From positions 188,501-252,500 of the forward strand of contig NZ_UAVP01000009.1 in the NCBI RefSeq assembly GCF_900446695.1: a DNA stretch of 64,000 nucleotides, written 5' to 3'. Each line of letters begins with the position of its first letter. Position 1 is the first letter of the stretch. A program made the position numbers and the translations under genes. Shown here one piece after another: positions 33,469 to 43,278 of the stretch. The stretch comes from Capnocytophaga sputigena (GTDB lineage Bacteria > Bacteroidota > Bacteroidia > Flavobacteriales > Flavobacteriaceae). The notes under the pieces were generated by a model that worked only from the letters and a program-made list of their open reading frames with translations, ran no database searches and was not told where the DNA came from.

Positions 33469-35016
33469 ATGAAAAAAATATATAAAATACTCACTTTGGC
33501 TGTAGTCCCTCTTTTTCTAAACAGTTGTTTCAATCTGGATCAAGAGCCCTTTAAAGAACTCAGTGAGAAAAATTCTGCCCTAACAGTGCAGGACGCTCAG
33601 TATTGGGTGAATGGTATGTATAACACCCTACGTGATAATGTGTACGGAAAAGCTATGTACAGCAGCGATATACAAGTAGATTTCCTCAATATGGCACAAA
33701 GAGAAGGCGTGTCCGACCTATTTATCAACCTGCAAAACTGGTCGGAGTTCGTATCTACTAACGCTACTACCGCCTCTATATGGCAAAGTTATTTTAGCGC
33801 TATTCAAAATATAAATATAGCCCTTGAACAAATCCCATCAATACCCATCCCTCAGGATAATTACAACAATGATTCAAAACAAATAAAACATAATCTCGGC
33901 GAATTGTACTTAGGGCGTGCTTATTATTACACCTATTTGGTAACTCACTACTGCCCAGCTTATGATGAAAGTTCTCCTTACGGATTACCTCTGCTAACCG
34001 GAGAAACAATCAATAATATGCCCCAACGCAGCTCTGTGAAAGAAACTTATAATTTCATTTTAGCCGATATAGCACGCGCCGAAGAACGATTGAACGATGT
34101 AACAGGAAGAGCAGGAATGACCACCTTCTCTAAAGATGCAGTCGCAGCCCTTAAAGCTCGTGTACTACTCTATAAAGGCGATTGGGCAGCTGCTTACACT
34201 ACTGCTACAAGCATCATCACCTCACGCTATGCCTTGAGCACCACTGAAAACGAATTGAAAGACATCTGGGAAATTGATAAAGAAGACGAAAGCATTACAC
34301 AACTCTATGCAGCGTATTCATCAGGAGTAAACGCCTCCTCTATCGAACTCCCTTCAACCGATAACGGTAGATATTACATAGCCGCCGAATTAAACTGGAG
34401 AACACGAAGAGTTAGCGCCTATACCCCAAGCGTTATCCCTACACAAACTTTCGTCGACCTATTTGATAACGCCGACTTTAGAAAAAATGTGTATATCAAA
34501 AAATTGTTTGTCAATAATGGTCAAAACAAATATGATAATATCTATTTGGTATATAAATATCCCGATAATGCGCAGCTTAAATCATCACCCTATGCATCAC
34601 CTACCTATATGCACAAACCAAAAGTATTCCGAATCGCCGAAATGTACCTTATAGCCGCCGAAGCCGCTTATAAAAAAGGCGATCAAACCAATGCTAAAAT
34701 CTACTTAGATAGATTGCGCACTGCACGAGGTATAGGTAGCGTTACCTATACCGACCTTTGGACTGAAATCCAAAACGAACGAAACCGAGAACTCGCCTTC
34801 GAAGGATTCCGTATGATTGATATCAAACGTTGGGGATTAGATATTGTACGCGGTACTCCTCAAAATATCAACACTATTAAAACTGACCCAGCTAACCAAT
34901 ATTATCAAATGAATGTTCCAGCAGCTAGTGCCTATAAACTCACTTGGCCAATCGACCCCGAAAACATCCGATATGAACAAGGTAGAGCCAATTGGCAACA
35001 AAACCCAGGTTGGTAA
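33469..35016 (+). CDS. SusD/RagB-family nutrient-binding lipoprotein
   Basis: 515 residues; lipobox LFLNSC (Cys 20) followed by the typical N-terminus FNLDQEPFKELSE. Helical TPR-like SusD core with LGRAYYYTYLVTHY and ALKARVLLYKGDW; C-terminal signatures FRIAEMYLIAAEAAYKKGD and ERNRELAFEGFRMIDIKRWG. It caps the SusC barrel on the cell surface. It begins 12 nt after the SusC gene and is followed by a terminator. Confidence 0.93.
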   Translation: MKKIYKILTLAVVPLFLNSCFNLDQEPFKELSEKNSALTVQDAQYWVNGMYNTLRDNVYGKAMYSSDIQVDFLNMAQREGVSDLFINLQNWSEFVSTNATTASIWQSYFSAIQNINIALEQIPSIPIPQDNYNNDSKQIKHNLGELYLGRAYYYTYLVTHYCPAYDESSPYGLPLLTGETINNMPQRSSVKETYNFILADIARAEERLNDVTGRAGMTTFSKDAVAALKARVLLYKGDWAAAYTTATSIITSRYALSTTENELKDIWEIDKEDESITQLYAAYSSGVNASSIELPSTDNGRYYIAAELNWRTRRVSAYTPSVIPTQTFVDLFDNADFRKNVYIKKLFVNNGQNKYDNIYLVYKYPDNAQLKSSPYASPTYMHKPKVFRIAEMYLIAAEAAYKKGDQTNAKIYLDRLRTARGIGSVTYTDLWTEIQNERNRELAFEGFRMIDIKRWGLDIVRGTPQNINTIKTDPANQYYQMNVPAASAYKLTWPIDPENIRYEQGRANWQQNPGW

Positions 35017-35036
35017 TTTCTTGAAAATCAAAAATA

Positions 35037-35067
35037 AAAGGCTGTTCTATTTTTAGGACAGCCTTTA
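35037..35067 (+). terminator. Terminator of the SusC/SusD operon
   Basis: AAAGGCTGTTCT and AGGACAGCCTTT form a hairpin with one mismatch, followed by TATTG; it starts 20 nt after the SusD stop codon. Confidence 0.75.
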
Positions 35068-35127
35068 TTGTATTACCTCTTACCTCTTATCTCTTATCTA
35101 TTCAAAAAATATTTATTTACTAAAAAA

Positions 35128-35158
35128 TTGCTTTTTATAAAAACATATTGTATTTTTG
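35128..35158 (+). promoter_or_regulatory. Promoter of the coiled-coil/zapA unit
   Basis: TTG (35128-35130), 20-nt spacer and TATTTTTG (35151-35158), 27 nt before the ATG at 35186, supporting that start over the frame opening at 35156. Confidence 0.7.
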
Positions 35159-35185
35159 CCCCAAATATACAAAGTTCGCTATTTG

Positions 35186-35479
35186 ATGAGTGATTTAAAA
35201 CAATTGGTAGCCTTATTAGATGAAAAAGCTATTGCCCTACAAGCCCAATTTCAAAATCTTAGGGAAGAAAATGACAAGCTAAAGCAAACCATTGAGGAAC
35301 TTCGTAGTGAAAAAACAGCACTTCAAAGCACCATCACTACACTAAAAGAAAAAAACGAAACACTCGCCATCGCTAACCGTATATTAGGCAGTAAAGAACA
35401 CAAGAGAGAAACTAAACTGAAAATCAATGCACTCATCCGTGAAATCGACGCGTGTATTGTTCAGCTCACAAAACAATAG
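35186..35479 (+). CDS. Small coiled-coil protein upstream of zapA
   Basis: 97 residues, almost entirely heptad-patterned (LVALLDEKAIALQAQFQNLR..., LKQTIEELRSEKTALQSTI) with a short basic C-terminal helix (KLKINALIREIDACIVQL). Its size and constant position before zapA suggest a ZapB-like division partner, but coiled coils are not diagnostic. It ends 2 nt before the zapA start. Confidence 0.7.
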   Translation: MSDLKQLVALLDEKAIALQAQFQNLREENDKLKQTIEELRSEKTALQSTITTLKEKNETLAIANRILGSKEHKRETKLKINALIREIDACIVQLTKQ

Positions 35480-35481
35480 CA

Positions 35482-35772
35482 ATGGAACAGGACGAATTGA
35501 AAATCAAACTTTCAGTAGCCGATAGGCTATACCCCCTTACCATTGCCCCCGCTCAAGAAGAGGGATTTAGAAAAGCCGCTAAAAGAATAAACGATATGAT
35601 TCAAGAGTTTGAAACCGTTTATCAATTGCGCGATAAACAAGATGGGTTAGCTATGTGCGCTATCACTTTGGCAAGGCAAATAGAACAAACCCGCCTCAAT
35701 GAAACACAAGAAGATGAAACCCTCAAAAATACCTTAGAAAAGGTATATAATACCCTAAACCAAATAGGGTAA
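35482..35772 (+). CDS. zapA: Cell division protein ZapA
   Basis: 96 residues: N-terminal LKIKLSVADRLYPLTI strand region, EEGFRKAAKRINDMIQEFE helix, then a C-terminal coiled coil (MCAITLARQIEQTRLNETQ). ZapA crosslinks FtsZ filaments at the division site. The ATG at 35482 is chosen because the upstream in-frame codon at 35452 lies in the preceding gene. The likely 6S RNA follows. Confidence 0.85.
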   Translation: MEQDELKIKLSVADRLYPLTIAPAQEEGFRKAAKRINDMIQEFETVYQLRDKQDGLAMCAITLARQIEQTRLNETQEDETLKNTLEKVYNTLNQIG

Positions 35773-35801
35773 AAGCACGTTCATTTACATAGAAAACTTA
35801 C

Positions 35802-35977
35802 TGCCTATATTGATTGTCCTTTCGGTAAACTCAACATTAACATTTCACAAAAGGGTGAGTTACAGTAGCTAAAGCGCGCCGGTCTTCAGTTGCCGGATAC
35901 TTGACCTACTGAGTATCCCTAAACCTGTTTTTCAGAGTTTTACGTGAAACACATTAATCAATATAGGCATTTTTTTA
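35802..35977 (+). ncRNA. ssrS: Likely 6S RNA
   Basis: A 176-nt stretch is closed by a perfect 14-bp stem, TGCCTATATTGATT at 35802-35815 with AATCAATATAGGCA at 35956-35969, and followed by an eight-base T-rich run (terminator-like). Inside are smaller pairings, e.g. around GCGCCGGTCTTCAGTTGCCGG. Length, closing stem and the position directly after zapA match 6S RNA, the RNA polymerase decoy that accumulates in stationary phase. Identification rests on structure and synteny, not on a covariance model. Confidence 0.7.
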
Positions 35978-36008
35978 TATTAATATTTTATTTTTTTAAA
36001 TCAACAAG

Positions 36009-37577
36009 ATGGATAGTACAGTTATTATAAGTATTGCAGTTTTTATTATCGCCCTTGCCATAGGGTTTGCTATCGCCAAAGTGCTGGAAAAGAAGAACGC
36101 CTCTAAAATTATTCTCAACGCTCAGAATGAAGCCGACGTTCTTCTAAAAAATGCTAAAGTTGAAGGCGAAAACATTAAAAAAGACAAAATCTTCCAAGCT
36201 AAAGAAAAGTTCCTCGAACTAAAAGCCGAACACGAAAAAACAATCGCTGCCAAAGATAAAAAAATGGCAGAGGCTGAAAAACGTATTCGTGATAAAGAGT
36301 CTCAAGTATCCAATGAGTTAGCTCAAAACAAACGCCTTAAAGACGAATTGGAAAAGAAAACTGAAGAAGCTGATTTCCGCCTCCAAACTCTCGACAAAAA
36401 ACAAGAAGAAATCGAACGTTTGCACAAAAGCCAAGTGCAACAACTCGAAGTTATCTCTGGACTCTCCGCCGAGGAAGCTAAAAAACAACTCACCGACTCT
36501 CTTCGCAGTGAGGCGCAAGCCGATGCAATGGCTTATATCCAAAATACCATTGAGGAAGCGAAACTCACCGCTCATCAAGAAGCGCGCAAAATCATTATCA
36601 ACACCATTCAGCGTATAGGCACTGAGGAAGCAGTAGACAACTGTGTATCAGTATTCAACCTCGAATCCGATGAAGTGAAAGGTCGCATCATCGGTCGTGA
36701 AGGTCGCAACATCCGTGCCCTTGAAGCCGCTACTGGGGTCGAAATCATTGTAGATGATACCCCCGAAGCAATTATCCTCTCTTGCTTCGATTCAGTACGC
36801 CGCGAAATTGCTCGTTTGTCATTGCACAAACTCGTAACCGATGGGCGTATCCACCCTGCACGTATTGAGGAAGTGGTTGAAAAAACTACCAAACAAATAG
36901 AAGAAGAAATCGTTGAAATAGGCAAACGCACCGTAATCGACCTCGGTATCCACGGATTACACCCCGAATTGGTGAAATGTGTAGGTCGTATGAAATACCG
37001 TTCTTCTTATGGTCAAAACCTCTTGCAACACTCACGTGAGGTAGCCAAACTCTGCGGGGTAATGGCAGCCGAATTAGGCTTAAATCCTAAACTCGCTAAA
37101 CGCGCCGGACTCTTGCACGATATCGGTAAAGTGCCACAAGTGGAAACCGAAACCCCTCACGCGCTCCTCGGTATGGAATGGGCAGAGAAATATGGTGAAA
37201 AACCCGAAGTGTGCAACGCTATTGGGGCGCACCACGATGAAATTGAAATGACTTCTCTCCTTTCACCTATCGTACAAGTATGCGATGCGATTAGTGGAGC
37301 ACGTCCTGGAGCACGTCGCCAAGTACTCGATTCGTACATCCAACGCCTCAAAGACCTCGAAGATGCAGCCTTCACTTTCCAAGGTGTGAAAAAAGCCTAT
37401 GCTATTCAAGCAGGTCGTGAGTTGCGCGTAATCGTAGAAAGCGAAAAAGTAACCGACGATAAAGCCGCAGAACTATCATTCAACTTATCACAAAAAATCC
37501 AAACCGATATGACCTACCCAGGTCAAGTGAAAGTAACGGTAATCCGTGAAACTCGTGCTGTGAATATAGCGAAATAG
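36009..37577 (+). CDS. rny: Ribonuclease Y
   Basis: 522 residues: an N-terminal membrane helix ([18 protein letters not shown]), a long coiled coil (about 30-180), a KH domain with [20 protein letters not shown], and an HD domain ([34 protein letters not shown]). A membrane-anchored endoribonuclease initiating mRNA decay. The length is standard. The mechanosensitive-channel gene follows after 2 nt. Confidence 0.95.
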   Translation: MDSTVIISIAVFIIALAIGFAIAKVLEKKNASKIILNAQNEADVLLKNAKVEGENIKKDKIFQAKEKFLELKAEHEKTIAAKDKKMAEAEKRIRDKESQVSNELAQNKRLKDELEKKTEEADFRLQTLDKKQEEIERLHKSQVQQLEVISGLSAEEAKKQLTDSLRSEAQADAMAYIQNTIEEAKLTAHQEARKIIINTIQRIGTEEAVDNCVSVFNLESDEVKGRIIGREGRNIRALEAATGVEIIVDDTPEAIILSCFDSVRREIARLSLHKLVTDGRIHPARIEEVVEKTTKQIEEEIVEIGKRTVIDLGIHGLHPELVKCVGRMKYRSSYGQNLLQHSREVAKLCGVMAAELGLNPKLAKRAGLLHDIGKVPQVETETPHALLGMEWAEKYGEKPEVCNAIGAHHDEIEMTSLLSPIVQVCDAISGARPGARRQVLDSYIQRLKDLEDAAFTFQGVKKAYAIQAGRELRVIVESEKVTDDKAAELSFNLSQKIQTDMTYPGQVKVTVIRETRAVNIAK

Positions 37578-37579
37578 AA

Positions 37580-38110
37580 ATGACCTATATACAAAATTAC
37601 ATATACCAAATCATCGCTACCGCCATTGCATTGGTGGTTTTCACTGCCTTGCGCTATTTGGTGAACTCTATTATCGAAAAGTTTGGCAAAAGAGCAGGTT
37701 TAGGCGTGAGCCGTACACGTTTGGTTAAAAAGTATATAGATTATTTTATCTATGCATTGGCTATCCTTACTATTGTCTCTATTTGGGGAATAAAAACCGA
37801 ACAACTCTTCTTGTTCGTTACTTCAATTCTTACGGTAATAGGGGTAGCTTTCTTTGCTCAATGGTCTATACTCAGCAATATTACAGCAGGTATTATTGTG
37901 TTTTTCTCTTCTCCTTTTAGAATAGGTGATACTATCAAGATTTTAGATAAAGATTATCCTATTGAGGCTAAAATAATAGATATCAAGTCTTTTTATACCC
38001 TTTTGAAAACCGAAGAAGGTGAACAGATAAGTTTGCCAAACAATCTCTTGTTACAAAAGGGAATTGTGATTGTCTCGGAAGAGGAATATGCGATAAAACT
38101 AAAATCGTAA
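37580..38110 (+). CDS. Short MscS-type mechanosensitive channel protein
   Basis: 176 residues: two or three N-terminal membrane helices, the pore helix region with GVAFFAQWSILSNITAGIIVF, then the beta domain start SSPFRIGDTIKIL and SLPNNLLLQKGIVIV. Short MscS-like proteins lack the larger C-terminal cytoplasmic vestibule of E. coli MscS; here the sequence ends soon after the beta domain. It would release solutes on osmotic downshock. Co-transcribed with rny. Confidence 0.8.
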   Translation: MTYIQNYIYQIIATAIALVVFTALRYLVNSIIEKFGKRAGLGVSRTRLVKKYIDYFIYALAILTIVSIWGIKTEQLFLFVTSILTVIGVAFFAQWSILSNITAGIIVFFSSPFRIGDTIKILDKDYPIEAKIIDIKSFYTLLKTEEGEQISLPNNLLLQKGIVIVSEEEYAIKLKS

Positions 38111-38141
38111 TACCGCTTTAAATAATTAAAACCTAATTGAT

Positions 38142-39509
38142 ATGCTAACCAAAAACATCAAAAGTTCTGTTGTTATAGCCATCGCATTGGTGATAGGAGT
38201 CTTGCTTTATTGGTTTCTTCCTTATGAAGAACCTACTAAAAAAGGCTTGGCACTACTTGCTTTTGTAGCCATTTTATGGCTTACTGAAGCCTTACATATC
38301 ACTGTTACAGCACTGTTAGTGCCTGTATTGGCAATACTTTTAGGCTTAGAGAGTACCAAAAGTGCACTACAGGCTTTTGCAAACCCCACAATCTTCTTGT
38401 TTTTTGGTGGTTTTGCCATTGCTACAGCCTTAAGTGTCCAAAAACTCGACCAATATATTGCCCATAAGGTGATTTCTTTGGCGAGAGGTAATTTCCTATT
38501 AGCGGTATTCTTGCTGTTTTTAGTTACAGCTGTGCTCTCTATGGGTATCAGCAATACAGCTACAGCAGCGATGATTATCCCTTTGGCTATTGGCTTGCTC
38601 AAAAATATCGACTATGAGAGCAATAAAGGCACTTATGCCTTTGTGATATTAGGGGTGGCTTATAGTGCGAGTATAGGGGGTATGGGTACTTTGGTGGGTA
38701 GCCCTCCTAATGCGATTGTAGCTTCTCAATTGAACATCACTTTCGCCCAATGGTTGCGCTATGGAATGCCTACAGTTTTAGGTTTGTTCCCTCTGATGAT
38801 TGGAGCTATGTATGTGGTATTTCGCCCTAAACTGAATATCAAGATAGAGAGTGAAACAATGACTGAAAAACTGAACACTAAACAGTATCTCACTATTCTC
38901 ATCTTTTTAATTACAGCCCTTTGCTGGATATTTGGCGACATAATCAATGAGGTGATTACTTCTTTCTTGCATATCGAAAAAATAAAAGATTTTGATGCTG
39001 TGGTAGCAATGATTGCTGCCGTGTTTGTGTGTTTGTTTGGCGTTGCCGAATGGAAACAAATACAAGAAAACACCGATTGGGGCGTGCTAATGCTCTTCGG
39101 TGGCGGACTTTCATTAAGTGTAATCCTCACTCAATCGGGAGCGAGCAAGGCATTGGTAGATTCGGTGCAATTCCTCATTTCTGATAGTAGTTACTTTGTC
39201 ATTGGAGTTGTGGTCGCTACTTTTATCATCTTCCTCACCGAGTTTACTAGCAATACCGCTAGTGCAGCACTTTTAGTGCCTATCTTCATTTCGGTAGCCG
39301 AAAATATGGGACTTGATCCGTTAGGGCTTTCACTCATCATAGGTTTAGGAGCATCTTGTGCCTTTATGTTGCCCGTTGCAACTCCGCCTAATGCCATTGC
39401 TTATGGTACCGGAAAAGTGCTTCAGAAGGATATGGTGAAGGCTGGTTTTGTACTGAATATATTATGTATTATTTTTATATCACTAATGGCTTTCTCCTTT
39501 TGGAAATAA
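38142..39509 (+). CDS. DASS/SLC13-family sodium-coupled anion transporter
   Basis: 455 residues, about eleven hydrophobic helices. Conserved SNT/SPPN motifs occur in both halves: GISNTATAAMIIPLAIG and MGTLVGSPPNAIVAS, then EFTSNTASAALLVPIF and LPVATPPNAIAYGTG. These ligate sodium and the anionic substrate (dicarboxylates, sulfate or similar) in the inner membrane. Substrate cannot be told from sequence. It ends before a bidirectional terminator. Confidence 0.9.
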   Translation: MLTKNIKSSVVIAIALVIGVLLYWFLPYEEPTKKGLALLAFVAILWLTEALHITVTALLVPVLAILLGLESTKSALQAFANPTIFLFFGGFAIATALSVQKLDQYIAHKVISLARGNFLLAVFLLFLVTAVLSMGISNTATAAMIIPLAIGLLKNIDYESNKGTYAFVILGVAYSASIGGMGTLVGSPPNAIVASQLNITFAQWLRYGMPTVLGLFPLMIGAMYVVFRPKLNIKIESETMTEKLNTKQYLTILIFLITALCWIFGDIINEVITSFLHIEKIKDFDAVVAMIAAVFVCLFGVAEWKQIQENTDWGVLMLFGGGLSLSVILTQSGASKALVDSVQFLISDSSYFVIGVVVATFIIFLTEFTSNTASAALLVPIFISVAENMGLDPLGLSLIIGLGASCAFMLPVATPPNAIAYGTGKVLQKDMVKAGFVLNILCIIFISLMAFSFWK

Positions 39510-39524
39510 TAAACAGAAAATATT

Positions 39525-39565
39525 AAAAAAAGCTGTCTGAACATTGTGCTCAGGCAGCTTTTTTT
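39525..39565. terminator. Bidirectional terminator between converging operons
   Basis: A-run, AGCTGTCTGA, a 9-nt loop, TCAGGCAGCT and a T-run: a hairpin with one mismatch and A/T tails on both sides, serving the DASS gene (+) and the permease operon (-). Confidence 0.85.
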
Positions 39566-39570
39566 ATCTC

Positions 39571-40758
39571 TTACTTATTCAAAACTCTTTTTAAGGTGAA
39601 AGTAGCTAATACTAAATACACTAAACAGAGTCCCCACATTCCCAGCCAATAAGGCATAATGGTAGTGAGATGAGCCCCCATTTGGGTAATGGAAATAAAT
39701 CCTTTTGCCCCTAAGGTAGTAGGCACGATATACGAGAAGATATTTAGCCACTGTGGCATTGCTATTGAGGGCCACGAAAAGCCGGTGAGCATTACCGAAG
39801 GCAACGAGGTGTACATAATGAGCATAATCGCATCTTCACGGCGGCGTAGAAAGTTGAGCAAGCAAAGCCCCATAAACACTATCGAAAGGATAAAGGGTAT
39901 CATAAATACCAAGGTGCTGAGCATTGAACTGCGCACTGGAATGCCAAACAATGGCATTATAATGCCTAAGATAATGAGCAATATCACCATTGAAAAGCCT
40001 AAATAGGTAGTAGCTTTCCCCATTACAATGGGTAGTGCTCCCCAGAAGCTATGTGAATTGGGGTATATTTTGCGTAGTTTGTTACCCTCGCGCATTGTAC
40101 CTCCTAAAATGCCTACTGCTGTGAGAATGGTGGTTTGGAAAATAATCACCAGAACTATGGGAATTAAGAAAGTGGCATAGCCCGATGAAGGGTTGTATAA
40201 ACTCACTACTTTAGCACTTACAGGCATAGCTTCCTCACGTGCTTGGGTAGGGAGCTTGCCTTGTGCCGACGAGCGTTTCATCTCAACGCCTGCATTGAGG
40301 TAGACCGCTGAGAGTTTAGCTGCAGTGAGCACTTGCTTGTAATAGAGCATATACGAAGCATCCGCATAGACGGATATAGAGGGTTGTTCTCCGCGTTGTA
40401 GATCGCGTGCAAAACCATTAGGGATGGTTACGATACCGCGTATTTGCTCACGCTGAAAAGCCTTTTCTGCTTCGCTGAGGTTGAGATAACTGCTGTAGAT
40501 AGCCACACCGCTATTGGCATCTATCATACGCAATAGCTGACGACTTTGCGCTGTATTATCCTCATCAACCACTCCAATAGGGAGTTTTTGTAGCGTTTCT
40601 TCGGAATATAGGTAGGTGTACAAGAAAGAGACTACCACTGCTACTATCACAAACGAAAAGAACACCGCTTTGTCGCGGAATATATATTTGGCTTCCCAGA
40701 GCATTGCACGGGTGAAGTCGGCTGAACTTTGATATATATAACTTCTAAATTGTTTCAT
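39571..40758 (-). CDS. ABC-2 type permease (efflux system, second permease)
   Basis: 395 residues: an N-terminal membrane helix (AVFFSFVIVAVVVSFLYTYL), a large extracytoplasmic domain (LPIGVVDEDNTAQSRQLLRMIDA...), then five helices including FLIPIVLVIIFQTTILTAVG and MLTGFSWPSIAMPQW, the ABC2-membrane-3 pattern. It overlaps the preceding permease gene by 14 nt, so the two likely form a heterodimer. No ATP-binding subunit gene is in the window. Confidence 0.87.
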   Translation of the reverse strand: MKQFRSYIYQSSADFTRAMLWEAKYIFRDKAVFFSFVIVAVVVSFLYTYLYSEETLQKLPIGVVDEDNTAQSRQLLRMIDANSGVAIYSSYLNLSEAEKAFQREQIRGIVTIPNGFARDLQRGEQPSISVYADASYMLYYKQVLTAAKLSAVYLNAGVEMKRSSAQGKLPTQAREEAMPVSAKVVSLYNPSSGYATFLIPIVLVIIFQTTILTAVGILGGTMREGNKLRKIYPNSHSFWGALPIVMGKATTYLGFSMVILLIILGIIMPLFGIPVRSSMLSTLVFMIPFILSIVFMGLCLLNFLRRREDAIMLIMYTSLPSVMLTGFSWPSIAMPQWLNIFSYIVPTTLGAKGFISITQMGAHLTTIMPYWLGMWGLCLVYLVLATFTLKRVLNK

Positions 40759-41896
40759 ATCCTCCTGATTTTATTTTCTTTACAAATATAGGGTAGGCAA
40801 CTATCAGCAATAAGCCAAAGAGCAATAAGGCTAAAAGGGGTTGCCACGTCATTTCCACAGGTATCCCTTTGATAGCGCGATTTACATAGTATTTCATAAA
40901 ATGAGCATAAGGGAAGATTTGCGCTAAATACTGTATGCTGCGAGGCAGACCTTCCATAGGGAAAGTATAAGCCGCAAACGAGAAGGCAATCGCTGTAAAA
41001 CCACTACCTACAGTGAGTGCCGACCTGAAATTAGGCAAGAGAGAAACAAACATAATGCCTATAATCTGATATACAATCACTAAAGCAAAGGTAATCAGCA
41101 CTACATTGAACATCGGGATGTGGAGGGGAGCGCCTATAAGCCCGAAGAGGAGATAGTTCATCCACCACGCGACAAAGAAGAGCACTAAAGTATAAGGCAG
41201 AAGTTTGCCTATCAAGGCTTTTAGCGGACTGCCACCAGCCTTTTTGAGCCATTGTTTCCCCCGACGATAACGGAATTCTATTCCTAATACATATACCGTT
41301 ACCATCATCACAATCATTTGGAGCATCATCGGCAAGAGTGCTGTAAGCAGGTAATAGGCATAATTAGAATAAGGATTGTACAAACCGTGGTCATCTACTT
41401 TTACGGTTTGAGCCTCAGCGCGTACCTTCTCGGTTTGTTGTCCTTTTTGCATTTTCTTCTTCATTACCAGTCCCGCAGAGAACATTCCTACAGTAGTTTG
41501 AAAATCCTTTTGGATAAGACTTGCCCCCAGCATAAACTGATTATTGGTATAACAAATCACCGATTGATTTTCGCCTTTGAATAGTTTCTGCTGAAAATCG
41601 GCAGGGATAACGATAAAGCCCATTATCTGCTGTTGCTGGATAAGTCGTTGGGCTTCCTGTTCATCGGTGAGTTGGGTTTTCAGGTCGATGTTTGGGGTAG
41701 CATCGAGCATACGCAAAAGGTTCTCGGACAGCTGACTTTGGTCGTAATTGATATACGCCATAGGCAGGTCGCGAGGCACGCCTTTGTAGAAAATAGCTGC
41801 AAAGAACCCAAAGATAACCAAAGGGAACACCAAAACGTAAAACAGTCGTTTGGGTGATAGGAAAAGGTTCTTGCATTCGGTTTTAAAATATTTCAT
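40745..41896 (-). CDS. ABC-2 type permease (efflux system, first permease)
   Basis: 383 residues with the same architecture: N-terminal helix FYVLVFPLVIFGFFAAIFY, periplasmic domain (LPMAYINYDQSQLSENLLRMLDATPNI), C-terminal helices including YAYYLLTALLPMMLQMIVMM and AAYTFPMEGLPRSIQYLAQIFPY. Usually this gene follows TolC and HlyD genes directly; here those are 9.4 kb upstream at 51262-53703, with fifteen small genes in between. Confidence 0.87.
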   Translation of the reverse strand: MKYFKTECKNLFLSPKRLFYVLVFPLVIFGFFAAIFYKGVPRDLPMAYINYDQSQLSENLLRMLDATPNIDLKTQLTDEQEAQRLIQQQQIMGFIVIPADFQQKLFKGENQSVICYTNNQFMLGASLIQKDFQTTVGMFSAGLVMKKKMQKGQQTEKVRAEAQTVKVDDHGLYNPYSNYAYYLLTALLPMMLQMIVMMVTVYVLGIEFRYRRGKQWLKKAGGSPLKALIGKLLPYTLVLFFVAWWMNYLLFGLIGAPLHIPMFNVVLITFALVIVYQIIGIMFVSLLPNFRSALTVGSGFTAIAFSFAAYTFPMEGLPRSIQYLAQIFPYAHFMKYYVNRAIKGIPVEMTWQPLLALLLFGLLLIVAYPIFVKKIKSGGYETI

Positions 41897-41917
41897 AGTA
41901 TAATTAGCAAGTTAGGT

Positions 41918-42289
41918 TTATTCTTTTTCTTCCAAAGTAGCTTCTGAAAGTAATTCATCAAAGCTATTAGCTATTTTGTGAGTAGATTTATCGTCAAGCC
42001 AATAGTCCCAAACTGACCCATTGGAGAGGTTGAAGTATAGTCTGGAGTCATCACCTAGACTACCAAAAACAAAAGTATTTTCAGTATTAGGTTCATCAAG
42101 ATATTGTAGTAATTGCCACGCTTGATAGTCTCTGCTCAGCTTTTCAAAAAGGAGGTTACGATTTTTAATATCCAAATCTTTACCTTTGTACTGATAAAGG
42201 CAATATAAATCAAAACTGTTGAGGATTTCCTTGTAAAAAGCAGGAAGTTCAAAGGAATGTTTTTGTTCTGTTTCTGTAATTCTGTTCAT
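41918..42289 (-). CDS. SUKH/SMI1-KNR4-like small protein
   Basis: 123 residues: N-terminal helix LPAFYKEILNSF, then strands FVFGSLGDDSRLYFNL and VWDYWLDDKSTHKIANSFDELL, the SUKH-superfamily pattern in which the final motif is a Phe/Leu-rich helix. SUKH proteins are common immunity proteins of bacterial toxin systems. No toxin gene adjoins it, so it would be an orphan. Last of the inserted array, 21 nt before the permease gene. Confidence 0.65.
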   Translation of the reverse strand: MNRITETEQKHSFELPAFYKEILNSFDLYCLYQYKGKDLDIKNRNLLFEKLSRDYQAWQLLQYLDEPNTENTFVFGSLGDDSRLYFNLSNGSVWDYWLDDKSTHKIANSFDELLSEATLEEKE

Positions 42290-42320
42290 ACTTTTTTATT
42301 TATTAAATAATCTAAGTTAA

Positions 42321-42803
42321 TTATATTTCTTCAGCGTCTTCTAAGTTTTCTATTAGGATAGGTTCTTCGTCTTTAAAATGAAAAGAAACTCCATAAGGTT
42401 CGCAAAAGCTGAAACCACCTTCGGCGAAATGCAATATCCACTCTTTGTTGTCATAGAACAGGAATTGCGGACTTTCAAAAGGGACTTCCTGCAAGGGAAC
42501 ACTGAGCAATTGTTTTTCTTCTTCCAAAAGATGAAAGCCTTCTGAGCATATCAGCAGTTGTTCTTGAAAATAAGAAAGTGCTTTCGCAACCAACTTATCT
42601 GCACTGGTAAGAATCTGTTCAATAAAAGCAATAGTATCAGGTGTGATGGTTTCACTATTGCTAAACACAGAAAAAGGCAGCTGTAAAGTTTCTTTGTAGA
42701 AATCACTTTTCCACTGGAATGAAGCCTCCCAAAAATACTCGTCTCCCACTTTTTGAGAGAAAGCAAGAGTGCCAAACTTGGTGTTATAACTTGATGTGTT
42801 CAT
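42321..42803 (-). CDS. Uncharacterised 160-residue protein of the immunity-like array
   Basis: No signal peptide or membrane helix. Strand-rich N-terminus (GTLAFSQKVGDEYFWEASFQWKS) followed by a helix (AFIEQILTSADKLVAKALSYF) and an acidic C-terminus. The build resembles families such as DUF2004/DUF6985 that occur in immunity clusters, but the match is by eye only. Confidence 0.55.
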   Translation of the reverse strand: MNTSSYNTKFGTLAFSQKVGDEYFWEASFQWKSDFYKETLQLPFSVFSNSETITPDTIAFIEQILTSADKLVAKALSYFQEQLLICSEGFHLLEEEKQLLSVPLQEVPFESPQFLFYDNKEWILHFAEGGFSFCEPYGVSFHFKDEEPILIENLEDAEEI

Positions 42804-42824
42804 TTTGTTAATTGGTGACTTATA

Positions 42825-43217
42825 TCAATCATAGATATACAAATCTAAATCAATAGAGCTATTTAGTTTGCTTAGCAAATTGATAGTATTGTTTTCAAAA
42901 GCTATTGCTGGAGCAGGTTCTTTATTTGTTTCAACTTTAAAACGCATTATAGATTTTAAATTGTTTTTCTGTATAAATGAAGATATCTCCTCAATTCTTG
43001 GGGTTACAATTTTTTTAAGAGGCTTTAAACTATCTTCTACAAAAAGAGATATAATATCTTTAAATGAATATTTCCAAAAAGTATCTGTACTTATCCTAAA
43101 TTTTAGTTTATCACCTTTGTAAGCAAATTCGGTAGGGGATATATTTATGATTTTGGAAAACTCATCTATATCAAACATATCGCCATAAACGATAAAAGTT
43201 AATTTAATTCTTGTCAT
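42825..43217 (-). CDS. DUF4279-like protein
   Basis: 130 residues from the ATG complementary to 43215-43217 (MTRIKLTFIVYGDMFDIDEF). The pattern strand-G-x-x-FD-x-x-E-x-x-x-x-x-I-x-P-T-x-x-x-x-KGD, then T..FWKYSF, fits the DUF4279 family often seen in immunity loci. An upstream in-frame start at 43337 would translate palindromic intergenic DNA and is rejected. Confidence 0.62.
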   Translation of the reverse strand: MTRIKLTFIVYGDMFDIDEFSKIINISPTEFAYKGDKLKFRISTDTFWKYSFKDIISLFVEDSLKPLKKIVTPRIEEISSFIQKNNLKSIMRFKVETNKEPAPAIAFENNTINLLSKLNSSIDLDLYIYD

Positions 43218-43278
43218 TTTGAATATTATAGTCAAACAAAAATAGATTGCGAGTAAATCAATTATTTTAGAGAAATCA

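Noticed and set aside
30406-35016. A full polysaccharide utilisation locus
   Set aside because: Only SusC and SusD are present; the pectate lyase is 6.5 kb away on the other strand behind core genes, and no sensor or hydrolase gene adjoins.
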